The notes below the pieces were generated by a model that was given only the letters and a program-made list of their open reading frames with translations, was not told where the DNA came from and ran no database searches. Source: Bacteroides rodentium JCM 16496 (GTDB taxonomy: Bacteria > Bacteroidota > Bacteroidia > Bacteroidales > Bacteroidaceae). Taken from it: a DNA stretch of 64,000 nucleotides. The stretch's first letter is position 1. Each line of letters opens with the position of its first letter. The position numbers were made by a program, and so were the translations under genes. Positions 1 through 8,949 of the stretch are shown in pieces. The stretch spans positions 62,001 through 126,000 of the forward strand of contig NZ_BAKJ01000004.1 of the NCBI RefSeq assembly GCF_000614125.1. The letters run 5' to 3'.

Positions 1-102
1 TACAAACTCTCCCTCCTTTACATCGAGGTTTACGTGATTCAATGCTACTGTCTCTACTTCCGAAGTACGGAATACTTTGCTGATGTTGTTAATTTCAATC
101 AT
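1..102 (-). CDS. ABC transporter ATP-binding protein, N-terminal part (cut by window edge)
   Basis: Reading leftward from an ATG at 102, the frame stays open to the window edge and gives 34 residues beginning MIEINNISKVFRTSEVETVA. This matches the start of LolD/MacB-type ATPases, whose first strand carries the sugar-binding aromatic residue before the Walker A loop. The Walker A itself lies outside the window. The gene follows the FtsX/MacB-type permease on the same strand, so the two probably form one exporter operon at the inner membrane. The family call rests on the short N-terminus and the neighbour. Confidence 0.7.
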   Translation of the reverse strand, partial: MIEINNISKVFRTSEVETVALNHVNLDVKEGEFV

Positions 103-143
103 GATATTCTTATTTTTTAATTATTGATTCTGTATGAGTGGAG

Positions 144-246
144 TCACCACAAAGAACACAGAGGCGCACAGAGTCTTTTCGTGCTACACGGATTTACACA
201 GAAGATATATTAAAAACTCTGTGCGCCTCTGTGTCCTCCGTGGTGA
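144..246. repeat. CACAGAG-type palindromic repeat
   Basis: Two arms of about 31 bases (144-174 and 216-246) are near-perfect inverted copies built on CACCACnnAGnACACAGAGG, with a 41-base loop. The same kind of element occurs at 41045-41139. It fills most of the spacer between the ABC permease and the ATPase gene, where transcription leaves the permease. A folded transcript could act as a weak terminator or RNA stabiliser; that role is inference. Confidence 0.85.
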
Positions 247-252
247 ACTTCG

Positions 253-2571
253 TTATTCGCTCTTGATGCTCTTCACCGGGTTCTCGTTGGCAATGCGCCA
301 CGACTTCCACAGCACGCAGCCGATGATAACCGCCAGGTTTGCCAGAGCAAGCAGCACATACACCGCCCAGCCGGACGAAACCTTTTCTGCGAACTGGTTC
401 ATCCAGATGCCGTTGACATACCACGAGGCAACAATGCCGACAAGCACCGCCGGGGCTGCCACATAGAACACATCGCGCGACAGCAGTTCCAGTATCATGC
501 CCGCTTCTGCGCCGTTCACCTTGCGGATGGCAATCTCCTTGCTGCGGCGGCGTACTTCGTCGGCGGTATAGCCTATCAGCCCCATCAGCATGACGAAGAA
601 CATGGTGACGGCTGCAAGCAACGTGGCGTTACGAAACACGCGGACACTGTTGTACTGTTCCACAATCACCTGTTCATAGCCCTCAAAGTCCACCGTCTTG
701 TCGGGGAACGCCTCTTTTGCCTCGTGGTTCAGCTTCCGGAGATTGTCGGCAAAAGGCTCTTTCAGCCGGATGTGTACCGTGCCATAGAAAGCCTTGTTGG
801 GTACAGCCATGAAAGGCCTCTTCCCGTTAGTGAAAGTTTCCATCTGGAAATCCTTCAGCAGGCCTGCCACCTTGTATATTTCGCCCTCGCCCATATTGAC
901 GCTGCGCCCTATCACGTCGTCGCCCCAGTGCATCCTTTCGGCAAAGGTCTCGTTCACGATGGCTTCATGCTTCTCGTGCGCCATGCGTCCTGCCTTGAAG
1001 GTCATGCCCATCAGCACCGGATAATTTTCAAGCATATAATAGGAGAAGCGGGTGGAAAAGAGCGAATTGCCGGCATCGTCATAGACAAAGTTCCCGCTGT
1101 AACCGTAGATAGGCGTAGCGTTGGCACTGCTCACCTCCTCCACGTATGGCAAACCCTTGAAGAAACGGTAGGCCGCATCGCGCGAAGCCTCGTCGTCCAT
1201 GTAAAGCTCGCCCACCGCCAAGTTCTTGGGATTATAGCCCATATCCTTGTCCAGCACATAGCGATATTGCATCATCACCACGCACATCAATCCGCAGATG
1301 AACGCCACACCCGCAAACTGGATGGAGAGCAACGGCCGCTTCCACCCCTTTTTGCTCTCAGTGTAGCGGTGGAACACCTGCGACACGGGAATGCTTGCAA
1401 AGAGCCGCCCCGGCAGCATGCCGCCCACCACGAACAGCACTGCCACTACCGATACCGGCACCCAGATGCGTTCCGGCGCAAATAGCATGGAAAGCTTCGC
1501 CGCAGTGGTGTCTTCCACAAAATCGCGGAAATTGAGCAGCAACACCGCCATCAGCAGCAAGGAGCAAAAGATGATGATTCCCGTCTCCAGCAGGAACATC
1601 CCGAACACGGTGCCCCCACCTGCACCGCTGCACTTATGTACACCCACCGCCTTGGCGCGATGTGCCAGCGAGGAGATGGAGATAAGCACATAGTTCAGCG
1701 TGGCAATGAAGAGGATGGCAAAGCCGAGGATGCTCATGATGCCCGTCATGCGGCGCACGTCCTCGTTGTCGCGGTAAGTATCGCGGATGGGCTGTACAAA
1801 GGCGGTGTAGCCGAATGTCTTCTTGTCCTCTGCCGGGCGATACTTTTCAATCATCGCGTCGATGCGCTTGTTCACTACCGAACAGTCGGCTCCCGGACGG
1901 AAGCGGATGTACTCCGTCCAGCTGTCTCCACCGCTCCACGAATAGTTTCCCCAGCCGCGGCTCCATGCCGTGGGCATAGAAATCACTCCCTCGGGATGCA
2001 TCGTGGCATTCTCGGGGATGGTGGCATACGTCCCCTTCACGGTCAAGGCCAGTTGGTGGTCGTAGCTGAGTTGCTTTCCGATGGGATTTTCGTCGCCGAA
2101 AATCTTCTTTGCAAAACGTTCGCTCAAGAAGATGACGTCGGGCTGCACGAGGTCGCGCTCCGGGTCACCGCTCAGCACCCCGATGCCCATGGTGCGGAAG
2201 AAGAGCGAATCGGCCACCACCTTCGAGTCGTTGAAACGCACATTACCGTTGTAGAGCGGCTTCGATGCCGGCCACCAGCCTACGCTGCAAGCAGCCTCCA
2301 CCTCCTTGGGGAAGTTCTCAAGGATGGCTCCTGCCACGGGACCGCTATTCTGTTCCTGCGGCTTGTGCCGCTCACCATTGGTGGTGAACACCGACCACAC
2401 TTGATAAAGGTTGTCATAATCCTTGAAGCAAGTATCAAAACTCTGTTCATATGCCACACGGGAGAAAAGCAGAATACTCATCGTCAATCCCAATCCCAAA
2501 GAAATGACCTTGATGATATTCGAACCGCGCCCGCGCAGCAAAGTCTGAATTACATAATAGATTTGTTTCAT
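253..2571 (-). CDS. MacB/FtsX-family ABC transporter permease
   Basis: This 772-residue protein has the layout of Bacteroidetes MacB-like permeases: one membrane helix near residues 17-37, a large periplasmic MacB core domain, a first FtsX block of three helices around residues 280-415, a second soluble domain, and a last FtsX block around residues 670-760. It should form the membrane part of an ATP-driven exporter or mechanotransmission system with the ATPase that follows at 102. Start at ATG 2571. A sigma-54 promoter and paired palindromes lie just upstream, so it is probably switched on by the sigma-54 response regulator at 4569. The substrate cannot be told from sequence. Confidence 0.88.
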   Translation of the reverse strand: MKQIYYVIQTLLRGRGSNIIKVISLGLGLTMSILLFSRVAYEQSFDTCFKDYDNLYQVWSVFTTNGERHKPQEQNSGPVAGAILENFPKEVEAACSVGWWPASKPLYNGNVRFNDSKVVADSLFFRTMGIGVLSGDPERDLVQPDVIFLSERFAKKIFGDENPIGKQLSYDHQLALTVKGTYATIPENATMHPEGVISMPTAWSRGWGNYSWSGGDSWTEYIRFRPGADCSVVNKRIDAMIEKYRPAEDKKTFGYTAFVQPIRDTYRDNEDVRRMTGIMSILGFAILFIATLNYVLISISSLAHRAKAVGVHKCSGAGGGTVFGMFLLETGIIIFCSLLLMAVLLLNFRDFVEDTTAAKLSMLFAPERIWVPVSVVAVLFVVGGMLPGRLFASIPVSQVFHRYTESKKGWKRPLLSIQFAGVAFICGLMCVVMMQYRYVLDKDMGYNPKNLAVGELYMDDEASRDAAYRFFKGLPYVEEVSSANATPIYGYSGNFVYDDAGNSLFSTRFSYYMLENYPVLMGMTFKAGRMAHEKHEAIVNETFAERMHWGDDVIGRSVNMGEGEIYKVAGLLKDFQMETFTNGKRPFMAVPNKAFYGTVHIRLKEPFADNLRKLNHEAKEAFPDKTVDFEGYEQVIVEQYNSVRVFRNATLLAAVTMFFVMLMGLIGYTADEVRRRSKEIAIRKVNGAEAGMILELLSRDVFYVAAPAVLVGIVASWYVNGIWMNQFAEKVSSGWAVYVLLALANLAVIIGCVLWKSWRIANENPVKSIKSE

Positions 2572-2612
2572 TCCGTTTATCGTTTATTAGATATATTTTC
2601 TTGCTTTTCATA

Positions 2613-2630
2613 TTGCAGAAAGCGTGCCAA
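2613..2630 (-). promoter_or_regulatory. Sigma-54 (-24/-12) promoter of the ABC permease
   Basis: On the minus strand the sequence is TTGGCACGCTTTCTGCAA. It fits the consensus TGGCAC-N5-TTGCA with one mismatch and has the strict GG-N10-GC spacing. Transcription should start near 2602, about 30 bases before the permease ATG at 2571. Sigma-54 promoters need an enhancer-binding activator; a candidate is encoded nearby at 4569-5939. Confidence 0.8.
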
Positions 2631-2683
2631 AGAACACACAAGCCTGATTATCAGCGCATATCGCATTTCAGAAGAAGACAAAG

Positions 2684-2720
2684 GTGTCTAAATTTAGACA
2701 CTCCCGTCTAAAATTTAGAC
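2684..2720. promoter_or_regulatory. Twin palindromes, probable enhancer sites for the sigma-54 activator
   Basis: Two dyads share one core: GTGTCTAAATTTAGACAC at 2684-2701, a perfect 18-base palindrome, and GTCTAAAATTTAGAC at 2706-2720. Their centres are about 20.5 bases apart, close to two helical turns, so both face the same side of the DNA. They lie roughly 80-120 bases upstream of the predicted sigma-54 start near 2602, the usual position for activator binding. The FIS-type helix-turn-helix at the end of the regulator at 4569 would bind such dyads. The link to that protein is inference. Confidence 0.72.
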
Positions 2721-2796
2721 AGAGGCCGAATCTCGGTTCAGCCTCATAGAACAAAAAAAAGGAAAATTAGAAAAGAATCCATAAGAATGAAAACTT

Positions 2797-2804
2797 TACC
2801 TTTG
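2797..2804 (+). promoter_or_regulatory. Bacteroides-type -7 box for the phosphoesterase gene
   Basis: TACCTTTG matches the Bacteroides primary promoter -7 element TAnnTTTG. It lies 36 bases before the ATG at 2840. No clear -33 TTTG is seen at the best spacing. Confidence 0.5.
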
Positions 2805-2839
2805 CCCGCAGTTTTCTAAAGATAGAGTATAAACGTAAA

Positions 2840-3661
2840 ATGAAGCACCTGCTCATGAAATTCCTCAAACTCTTATATCCTTCATTCCTATGCCTGCTCA
2901 TGGCCGGCTGCGACATGATAGATTATCATCCTTACGATGTGCACATCAGCGGTGAAACCGATGTCAATGCCCACAACATTGCCCAAATAGAGCAGAATTG
3001 CCAGAACAAGACAACAATCCGGTTCGTGACAATGGGTGACTCCCAGCGCTGGTATGACGAGACTACCGACTTTGTAAGCCACCTCAACAAGCGGGACGAC
3101 ATAGATTTCGTCATTCATGACGGAGACGTCAGTGACTTCGGCGTAACAGACGAGTTCCTCTGGCAACGGGACATTATGAACAAGCTCAAGATACCCTATG
3201 TGGTACTTCTCGGCAACCACGACTGCCTGGGCACGGGCGAAGAGACTTATCGCGCAATATTCGGAGACCCCAATTTCTCCTTCATTGCAGGACGGATAAA
3301 ATTTGTCTGCCTGAATACCAACGCCATCGAATTCGACTACTCCCGCCCCATTCCCGACTTCGAATTTCTTGCCGCACAGATACACGACCGTGAAGAGGAA
3401 TTCGATAAAACCGTTGTGTCCATGCATATACGCCCGTTCTGCTACGAGTTCAACAATAACGTGGCACACGTATTCCAGCGTTACATCAAGGAATTTCCCG
3501 GACTGCAGTTCTGTACAGCCGCCCACGAACACCATCGCTTCGAGGAAGACCTCTTTGAAGATGGGATAATGTATTACATGAGCGACTGCATGAAGAACCG
3601 CAATTACTATATATTCACCATAACCCCCGACGGATATGAACGCGAAGTGGTATATTATTAA
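2840..3661 (+). CDS. Calcineurin-like metallophosphoesterase, predicted lipoprotein
   Basis: The N-terminus has a hydrophobic stretch followed by LLMAGCD, a lipoprotein-type cysteine, so the protein probably sits in the periplasm or an outer membrane leaflet. The 273 residues carry metallophosphoesterase motifs in order: MGDSQRW (variant of D-x-H), HDGDVSD (GD-x2-D-like), LLGNHDC (GNHD), a later SMHIRP and AAHEHH. These residues bind the two metals that hydrolyse a phosphoester; the substrate is unknown. The first motif lacks the usual histidine, having Ser-Gln instead. It overlaps the start of the next gene by 26 bases, which suggests translational coupling. Confidence 0.82.
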   Translation: MKHLLMKFLKLLYPSFLCLLMAGCDMIDYHPYDVHISGETDVNAHNIAQIEQNCQNKTTIRFVTMGDSQRWYDETTDFVSHLNKRDDIDFVIHDGDVSDFGVTDEFLWQRDIMNKLKIPYVVLLGNHDCLGTGEETYRAIFGDPNFSFIAGRIKFVCLNTNAIEFDYSRPIPDFEFLAAQIHDREEEFDKTVVSMHIRPFCYEFNNNVAHVFQRYIKEFPGLQFCTAAHEHHRFEEDLFEDGIMYYMSDCMKNRNYYIFTITPDGYEREVVYY

Positions 3662-4372
3662 TCGCCTGGCATGCGCCGCCGTCTTCTTGTCGGTATGCTC
3701 TTTTTCTGCTTTTTCACAAGAGAGAGATACCATCTTCATCATAGAACACGATACTGTATGGATGGACCCGCAACCGGATGCCGTCATTGAAAGCCAGACT
3801 AGGGAGAACCGTTATGACCGCCGCGTACACCGCTACCGCAGGCATTGGGAGGCCCTGATTCCGACACACACCAAAATTCAGTTTGCCGGCAATATGGGGT
3901 TGCTGTCATTCGGTACCGGATGGGATTACGGCAGAAGAAACCAATGGGAAACAGACGTATTCTTCGGAGTATTGCCCAAATATGACTCCAAACGTACCAA
4001 GCTGACATTCACCGTCAAGCAGAACTACCTTCCTGGAGCCTGCAAATAAAACAAAGCCGTTTTTCTGTAGAACCGCTGGCTTGCGGCATGTATCTGAACA
4101 CGGTATTCGGCGATGAGTTCTGGGTCAATGAGCCGGAACGCTACCCTAAAGGATATTATGGTTTCTCCTCCAAGGTACGCATCCATGTATTCTTAGGACA
4201 GCGCATCACTTACGACATCGACCCGCAACGACGGTTCACGGCCAAGGAAATCACTTTCTTCTATGAAATAAGTACATGTGACCTATATGTAGTCAGCGCC
4301 TTCACCAACAAGTATCTGAAACCCAAGGATTATCTGAGTTTGTCGTTTGGCATCAAACTGCAACTGCTATAA
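3636..4372 (+). CDS. Secreted or outer-membrane protein of unknown function (frameshifted near 4030)
   Basis: An N-terminal signal peptide (residues 1-27, ending FSAFSQ) precedes a protein rich in alternating aromatic/hydrophobic strands and ending in SLSFGIKLQLL, as in small outer-membrane beta-barrels. Two open frames, 3636-4049 and 4088-4372, join into one 245-residue protein if one base is restored near CTTCC|TGG at 4030-4034, giving NYLPWSLQIKQ across the join. It starts inside the phosphoesterase gene, so the two probably work together. I do not recognise the family. Confidence 0.65.
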
Positions 4373-4537
4373 GTTCTTTTTTCAGTACCGCCATGAACTC
4401 TTACTGAAGTTGCTGCAAACCTATTCTTAGTAAGCAAAAATATAAAATAAAGCGGCGTGAAGATTTGCTAAATGAGAAGGAGAATTTTAATACTTGGAAA
4501 ACTGAGAGATTTACCGAATATAATGCAGATAAATCAT

Positions 4538-4545
4538 TAACTTTG
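4538..4545 (+). promoter_or_regulatory. -7 box for the sigma-54 regulator operon
   Basis: TAACTTTG fits TAnnTTTG and lies 24 bases before the ATG at 4569. A weak TTTACC at 4510-4515 is at about -33 spacing. The operon therefore appears to use the primary sigma factor. Confidence 0.5.
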
Positions 4546-4568
4546 CCTGCAGAAAACAGAAATAGTTT

Positions 4569-5939
4569 ATGGCAAAAAAAAACGGAAACATCCTGATTGT
4601 CGATGATAACCGAGGCGTACTTACCGCCTTGCAGCTTTTGTTGAAGCCATATTTTGAAGGGATAATCACACTTCCCTCTCCCGTAACCCTGCCCAGCGTA
4701 TTGCGGGAAAAGTCATGGCAAGTGGTTCTTCTTGACATGAACTTCACCTCGGGCATCAATACCGGCAACGAGGGACTATACTGGCTCCATGAAATAAAAA
4801 AGCAATGTCCCGCCCTGCCCGTAGTGCTGTTCACCGCTTATGCCGACATCGACCTTGCCGTACGGGGAATCAAGGAAGGAGCCACAGACTTCGTCGTGAA
4901 ACCCTGGAACAACCGGAAACTGGTGGAAACCTTGCTGAATGCCGTATCGGCTTCTGAAACAAAATCTCCGGCCAACGGCCCAAATGCCAGGCGTACGGCA
5001 GAAAGCAGCAAAACGCCTTCAGATACCCGCAACATGTATTGGGGAAACAGTCCCGCCATGCAGCAGCTCCGCCTTTTGGTGGAAAAAGTGGCCTCTACCG
5101 ATGCCAATATCCTTATTACGGGCGAGAACGGTACCGGTAAAGAGATGCTGGCACGCGAAATTCACTCCCTTTCACCGCGCAACCGGCAGGACATGGTAAG
5201 TGTGGATATGGGTGCAGTCACCGAAAGCCTTTTCGAAAGCGAACTGTTCGGCCACGTGAAAGGCTCTTTCACCGATGCCCATGCCGACCGTGCCGGCAAG
5301 TTCGAAGCAGCCAGCCGCAGCACCCTCTTTCTCGATGAAATAGGCAATCTCCCCTACCATCTGCAAGCCAAACTGCTGACCGCCATCCAACGCCGCAGCA
5401 TTGTCCGTGTAGGCAGCAACACTCCCATTCCCGTAGACATACGGCTGATTTGCGCTACAAACCGCAATCTGCCCGATATGGTGGCAAAAGGCGAATTCCG
5501 CGAGGACTTGCTCTACCGCATCAACACGATACACCTCGAGATACCCTCGCTGCGCGAGCGGCCCGAAGACATCATCCCCCTTGCAGAGCTTTTCATCGCC
5601 CGCTTCTGCAAGCAATACGGCAAGCTCCCCGTCCGCCTGACGGACGGTGCCTGCGAGAAACTTACGCTCCACCCCTGGTACGGCAATATCCGCGAACTGG
5701 AGCATGCCATCGAAAAAGCCATTATCATCTGTGACAACGAAACCCTTCCCGCAGAATTGTTCCAGTTGGCACGGCGAACCGGCACTCCCGAAGCAGCCGC
5801 ATCCACGCTCGAAGAAATGGAAATGCAGATGATACGGAAGACACTCGACAAATGTAGCGGAAATCTCTCTGCCGTCGCCGCACAGCTGGGTATCACCCGC
5901 CAGACGTTGTACAACAAAATGAAGAAGTATGGCCTTTAA
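4569..5939 (+). CDS. Sigma-54-dependent response regulator (NtrC family)
   Basis: The 456 residues hold a receiver domain (1-130; acidic pocket at ILIVDDN and phospho-Asp in VVLLDMNF), an AAA+ domain (about 155-385; Walker A GENGTGKE, Walker B TLFLDEIG) and a C-terminal FIS-type helix-turn-helix (LGITRQTLYNKMKK). The sigma-54 contact loop reads GSFTDA instead of GAFTGA, a variant I recall from Bacteroidetes regulators. Phosphorylation by the kinase encoded next should drive ring assembly and open complex formation at sigma-54 promoters. A sigma-54 promoter with paired dyads lies upstream of the nearby ABC permease, a likely target. Confidence 0.93.
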   Translation: MAKKNGNILIVDDNRGVLTALQLLLKPYFEGIITLPSPVTLPSVLREKSWQVVLLDMNFTSGINTGNEGLYWLHEIKKQCPALPVVLFTAYADIDLAVRGIKEGATDFVVKPWNNRKLVETLLNAVSASETKSPANGPNARRTAESSKTPSDTRNMYWGNSPAMQQLRLLVEKVASTDANILITGENGTGKEMLAREIHSLSPRNRQDMVSVDMGAVTESLFESELFGHVKGSFTDAHADRAGKFEAASRSTLFLDEIGNLPYHLQAKLLTAIQRRSIVRVGSNTPIPVDIRLICATNRNLPDMVAKGEFREDLLYRINTIHLEIPSLRERPEDIIPLAELFIARFCKQYGKLPVRLTDGACEKLTLHPWYGNIRELEHAIEKAIIICDNETLPAELFQLARRTGTPEAAASTLEEMEMQMIRKTLDKCSGNLSAVAAQLGITRQTLYNKMKKYGL

Positions 5940-7236
5940 TTATCCGTTCCGCGTTGCCGTCAGTCTGGCAGTAGCGCTCCTTGCAGGGGTGCTGTGGACC
6001 GTCGACATGTTTTGGGGCGCCCTCTGTACCGCGCTGCTTCCCATAGCCTTGTACTGGCAGCAGAAGCTATACCGCCATCACGTGCGGAAGGTGCTTTTCA
6101 TGCTCGACGCCATCGAAAACAACGACAATGCCATTCACTTCTCCGAAACGGAAAACACTGCCGACGCACGACTCGTGAACCGTGCCTTGAACCGGGTTGC
6201 CCATATACTTTATAATGTGAAAAGTGAAACAGCCCAGCAAGAAAAGTACTACGAACTCATCCTGGACTGCGTGAATACCGGTATCCTTGTCTTGAACGAC
6301 AATGGTGCCGTATATCAGAAAAACAGCGAAGCCCTCCGCCTGCTGGGCCTCAATGTCTTTACCCACGTCAGCCAGCTGAACCGCGTAGACCCGCGTCTTT
6401 CGTCCCTTCTTGCCAATTGCCGCCCGGGAGACAAACTGCAAATGCCTTTCACCAACGAGCGGGGCACTGTAAACATGTCTGTCCGCGTCAGCGACATCAC
6501 AGTCCGTAAAGAACATCTGCGCATCCTCGCCTTGAACGACATCAACAACGAGCTGGATGAAAAGGAAATAGATTCCTGGATCAGGCTTACCCGCGTACTG
6601 ACACACGAAATAATGAACGCCGTCACTCCCATAACCTCCCTGAGCGATACACTGCTGGGACTGACCGAGGCACAAGCCTCCAAAGAAGAAATCAAGAACG
6701 GCCTGCAGACTATCAGCAGTACGGGCAAGGGTCTGCTCTCCTTTGTGGAATCATACCGGAAATTCACCCGTATTCCCACCCCCGAACCATCCTTGTTCTA
6801 CGTAAAAAGCTTTATCGAGCGGATGGTCGAACTCGCCCGTCACCAGCACCCCGATGTCCGGGTCACCTTTCATACGGACATCGCGCCAAGCGACCTTATC
6901 CTGTATGCCGACGAGAACCTGGTATCACAAGTGGTCATCAACTTACTGAAAAATGCCATACAAGCCATCGAATCGGATAAAAATACAGATAAAGAAGGAC
7001 ATATCAACATACGTGCCTACTGCAATGAAGCGGAAGCCATACTGATAGAAATTTCCAACAACGGACCTGCCATTCCCAATGACATTGCCGAACACATATT
7101 TATCCCCTTCTTTACGACCAAAGAGGGCGGCAGCGGTATTGGATTAAGCATTTCCCGGCAAATCATGAGGCTGTCCGGCGGAAATCTGTCCTTATTGCCT
7201 GGTAAAGAAACCACATTTATTTTAAAGTTCAATTGA
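5929..7236 (+). CDS. Sensor histidine kinase paired with the sigma-54 regulator
   Basis: It overlaps the regulator gene by 11 bases, so the two are co-translated. The 435 residues have two membrane helices near the N-terminus (about 9-45) with almost no periplasmic loop, a PAS-like region (about 100-200), a phosphoacceptor helix with His in RVLTHEIMNAVTPI, and an ATP-binding domain with N box INLLKNAIQA, G1 motif EISNNGPAIP and G2 motif GGSGIGLSIS. The small external part suggests it senses a membrane or internal signal, possibly envelope stress given the exporter nearby. That signal is inference. Confidence 0.92.
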   Translation: MAFNYPFRVAVSLAVALLAGVLWTVDMFWGALCTALLPIALYWQQKLYRHHVRKVLFMLDAIENNDNAIHFSETENTADARLVNRALNRVAHILYNVKSETAQQEKYYELILDCVNTGILVLNDNGAVYQKNSEALRLLGLNVFTHVSQLNRVDPRLSSLLANCRPGDKLQMPFTNERGTVNMSVRVSDITVRKEHLRILALNDINNELDEKEIDSWIRLTRVLTHEIMNAVTPITSLSDTLLGLTEAQASKEEIKNGLQTISSTGKGLLSFVESYRKFTRIPTPEPSLFYVKSFIERMVELARHQHPDVRVTFHTDIAPSDLILYADENLVSQVVINLLKNAIQAIESDKNTDKEGHINIRAYCNEAEAILIEISNNGPAIPNDIAEHIFIPFFTTKEGGSGIGLSISRQIMRLSGGNLSLLPGKETTFILKFN

Positions 7237-7247
7237 ACTATTTTAGA

Positions 7248-7279
7248 TTTGTATTTGTTAGCCACATTGCATATCTTTG
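7248..7279 (+). promoter_or_regulatory. Promoter of the antiporter gene
   Basis: A -33 TTTG at 7248-7251 and a -7 TATCTTTG at 7272-7279 are 20 bases apart, the standard Bacteroides spacing. The start codon follows at 7331 after a leader of about 45 bases. Confidence 0.7.
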
Positions 7280-7330
7280 TACTATCAGGCATAAGAAACA
7301 TCACATTTCAAACCATATAGCATAGAATTT

Positions 7331-8782
7331 ATGATATTTACAGCAGGAAACATACTACTTATAGGTTCCATATTACTTTTCGTCAGCATCATTGTCGGCA
7401 AGACCGGCTACCGTTTCGGAGTGCCTGCATTATTGCTTTTTCTTGTCGTCGGCATGCTGTTCGGCAGTGACGGACTGGGATTGCAGTTCCATAATGCCAA
7501 AGAGGCACAATTCATCGGCATGGTTGCACTCAGCATCATTCTGTTCTCCGGCGGCATGGACACCAAGTTTACGGAGATAAAGCCCATCCTTACCCCCGGC
7601 ATTGTTTTGTCGACTGCAGGAGTGCTGCTCACGGCCCTCTTTACCGGACTGTTCATCTGGTGGCTGTCCGGCATGAGCTGGACCAACATCCATCTGCCGC
7701 TGATTACCTCCCTGCTGCTGGCTTCTACCATGTCGTCCACCGACTCGGCTTCTGTATTCGCCATTCTGCGTTCACAAAAAATGAACCTGAAGCATAATCT
7801 GCGCCCCATGCTGGAGCTGGAAAGCGGTAGTAACGACCCGATGGCATATATGCTGACAATCGTGCTGATTCAATTCATCCAGTCCTCCGGAATGGGAGTT
7901 CCACAGATATTGGGTTCGTTTGCCATACAGTTCATTGTCGGTGCCGCAACCGGTTATTTCCTCGGAAAGCTGGCCATCCTTATGCTGAACCGGCTGAATA
8001 TAGACAACCAGGCACTCTACCCTATCCTGTTGCTGTCTTTTGTATTCTTCACCTTCTCCATCACCGACCTGCTGAAAGGCAACGGTTATCTGGCCGTGTA
8101 TATCGCCGGAATGATGGTGGGCAACAACAAAATCATGCACCGGAAAGAGATTTACACCTTTATGGACGGACTGACCTGGCTTTTCCAAATCATCATGTTC
8201 CTCTGCCTCGGTCTGCTTGTCAACCCCCACGAAATGCTGGAAGTTGCAGTGGTGGCATTGCTCATCGGCGTATTCATGATTATTGTGGGACGTCCTCTCA
8301 GCGTTTTTCTCTGCCTGCTGCCTTTTGGCAAGAGAATCACCCTCAAGTCACGGCTATTCGTATCGTGGGTAGGATTACGTGGCGCAGTACCCATTATCTT
8401 TGCCACCTATCCCGTAGTAGAAGGAGTGTCCGGCGCCCATGTCATCTTCAACATCGTATTCTTTATAACCATCGTCTCACTGGTCATCCAAGGTACCACA
8501 GTCTCCCGGGCAGCCCGGCTGCTGGGCCTCTCCACCCCGCTGGAAAAGACCGGAAATGATTTCGGAGTCGAGCTGCCCGAAGAGATTGACTCCAACCTGC
8601 ACGATATGACCATTACACAAGAAATGCTGGACCGGGCAGACACCCTGAAAGACATGAACCTGCCCAAAGGCACACTGGTGATGATTGTAAAACGTGGCGA
8701 TGAGTACCTCATCCCGAACGGAACACTGAAACTGCATGTGGGCGACAAACTGCTGCTTATTTCGGAAAACACCAAAGAATAA
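7331..8782 (+). CDS. Potassium/proton antiporter, CvrA/NhaP2 type
   Basis: About twelve membrane helices of the CPA1 exchanger fold span residues 1-390, with the ion-site signature LESGSNDPMAY at about 161-171. A C-terminal cytosolic TrkA-C-like domain (about 400-483, ending DKLLLISENTKE) probably binds a nucleotide or ion and gates transport. CvrA/NhaP2 proteins export potassium or sodium against protons and help with osmotic and pH balance. It has its own promoter and is not overlapped with its neighbours. The exact cation is not decided by sequence. Confidence 0.88.
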   Translation: MIFTAGNILLIGSILLFVSIIVGKTGYRFGVPALLLFLVVGMLFGSDGLGLQFHNAKEAQFIGMVALSIILFSGGMDTKFTEIKPILTPGIVLSTAGVLLTALFTGLFIWWLSGMSWTNIHLPLITSLLLASTMSSTDSASVFAILRSQKMNLKHNLRPMLELESGSNDPMAYMLTIVLIQFIQSSGMGVPQILGSFAIQFIVGAATGYFLGKLAILMLNRLNIDNQALYPILLLSFVFFTFSITDLLKGNGYLAVYIAGMMVGNNKIMHRKEIYTFMDGLTWLFQIIMFLCLGLLVNPHEMLEVAVVALLIGVFMIIVGRPLSVFLCLLPFGKRITLKSRLFVSWVGLRGAVPIIFATYPVVEGVSGAHVIFNIVFFITIVSLVIQGTTVSRAARLLGLSTPLEKTGNDFGVELPEEIDSNLHDMTITQEMLDRADTLKDMNLPKGTLVMIVKRGDEYLIPNGTLKLHVGDKLLLISENTKE

Positions 8783-8798
8783 AGTGCTGCTTTGGCAC

Positions 8799-8840
8799 CC
8801 GTAAACCTGCACTTTACGCTCATAAACCTCTACTTTACGT
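8799..8840. repeat. Two tandem 21-base repeats
   Basis: Two successive 21-base units share the core CnTAAACCTnnACTTTACG just after the antiporter stop codon. The complement of the core, TAGAGGTTTA, recurs in a second 21-base tandem array at 38191-38245. Role unknown. Confidence 0.65.
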
Positions 8841-8886
8841 CCCCCAAACAGGCACATTAAAAACGGTTAAGAAAAAGCGGAAACTA

Positions 8887-8918
8887 TTTGCTTTGCATCA
8901 CTATAAGACCTATCTTTG
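8887..8918 (+). promoter_or_regulatory. Promoter of the acyl-CoA ligase gene
   Basis: TTTG at 8887-8890 and TATCTTTG at 8911-8918 are separated by 20 bases, a full match to the Bacteroides -33/-7 promoter. Because it lies downstream of the possible ATG at 8893, it supports the ATG at 8950 as the true start. Confidence 0.72.
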
Positions 8919-8949
8919 CGCAGTTTTAACTAAAGTGTGCAACAGACGA

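Noticed and set aside
4569..5939. Defective sigma-54 contact loop (GSFTDA) as a sign of an inactive regulator
   Set aside because: I recall similar GAFTDA-type loops in Bacteroidetes regulators, and a sigma-54 promoter lies close by, so the change is not taken as loss of function.
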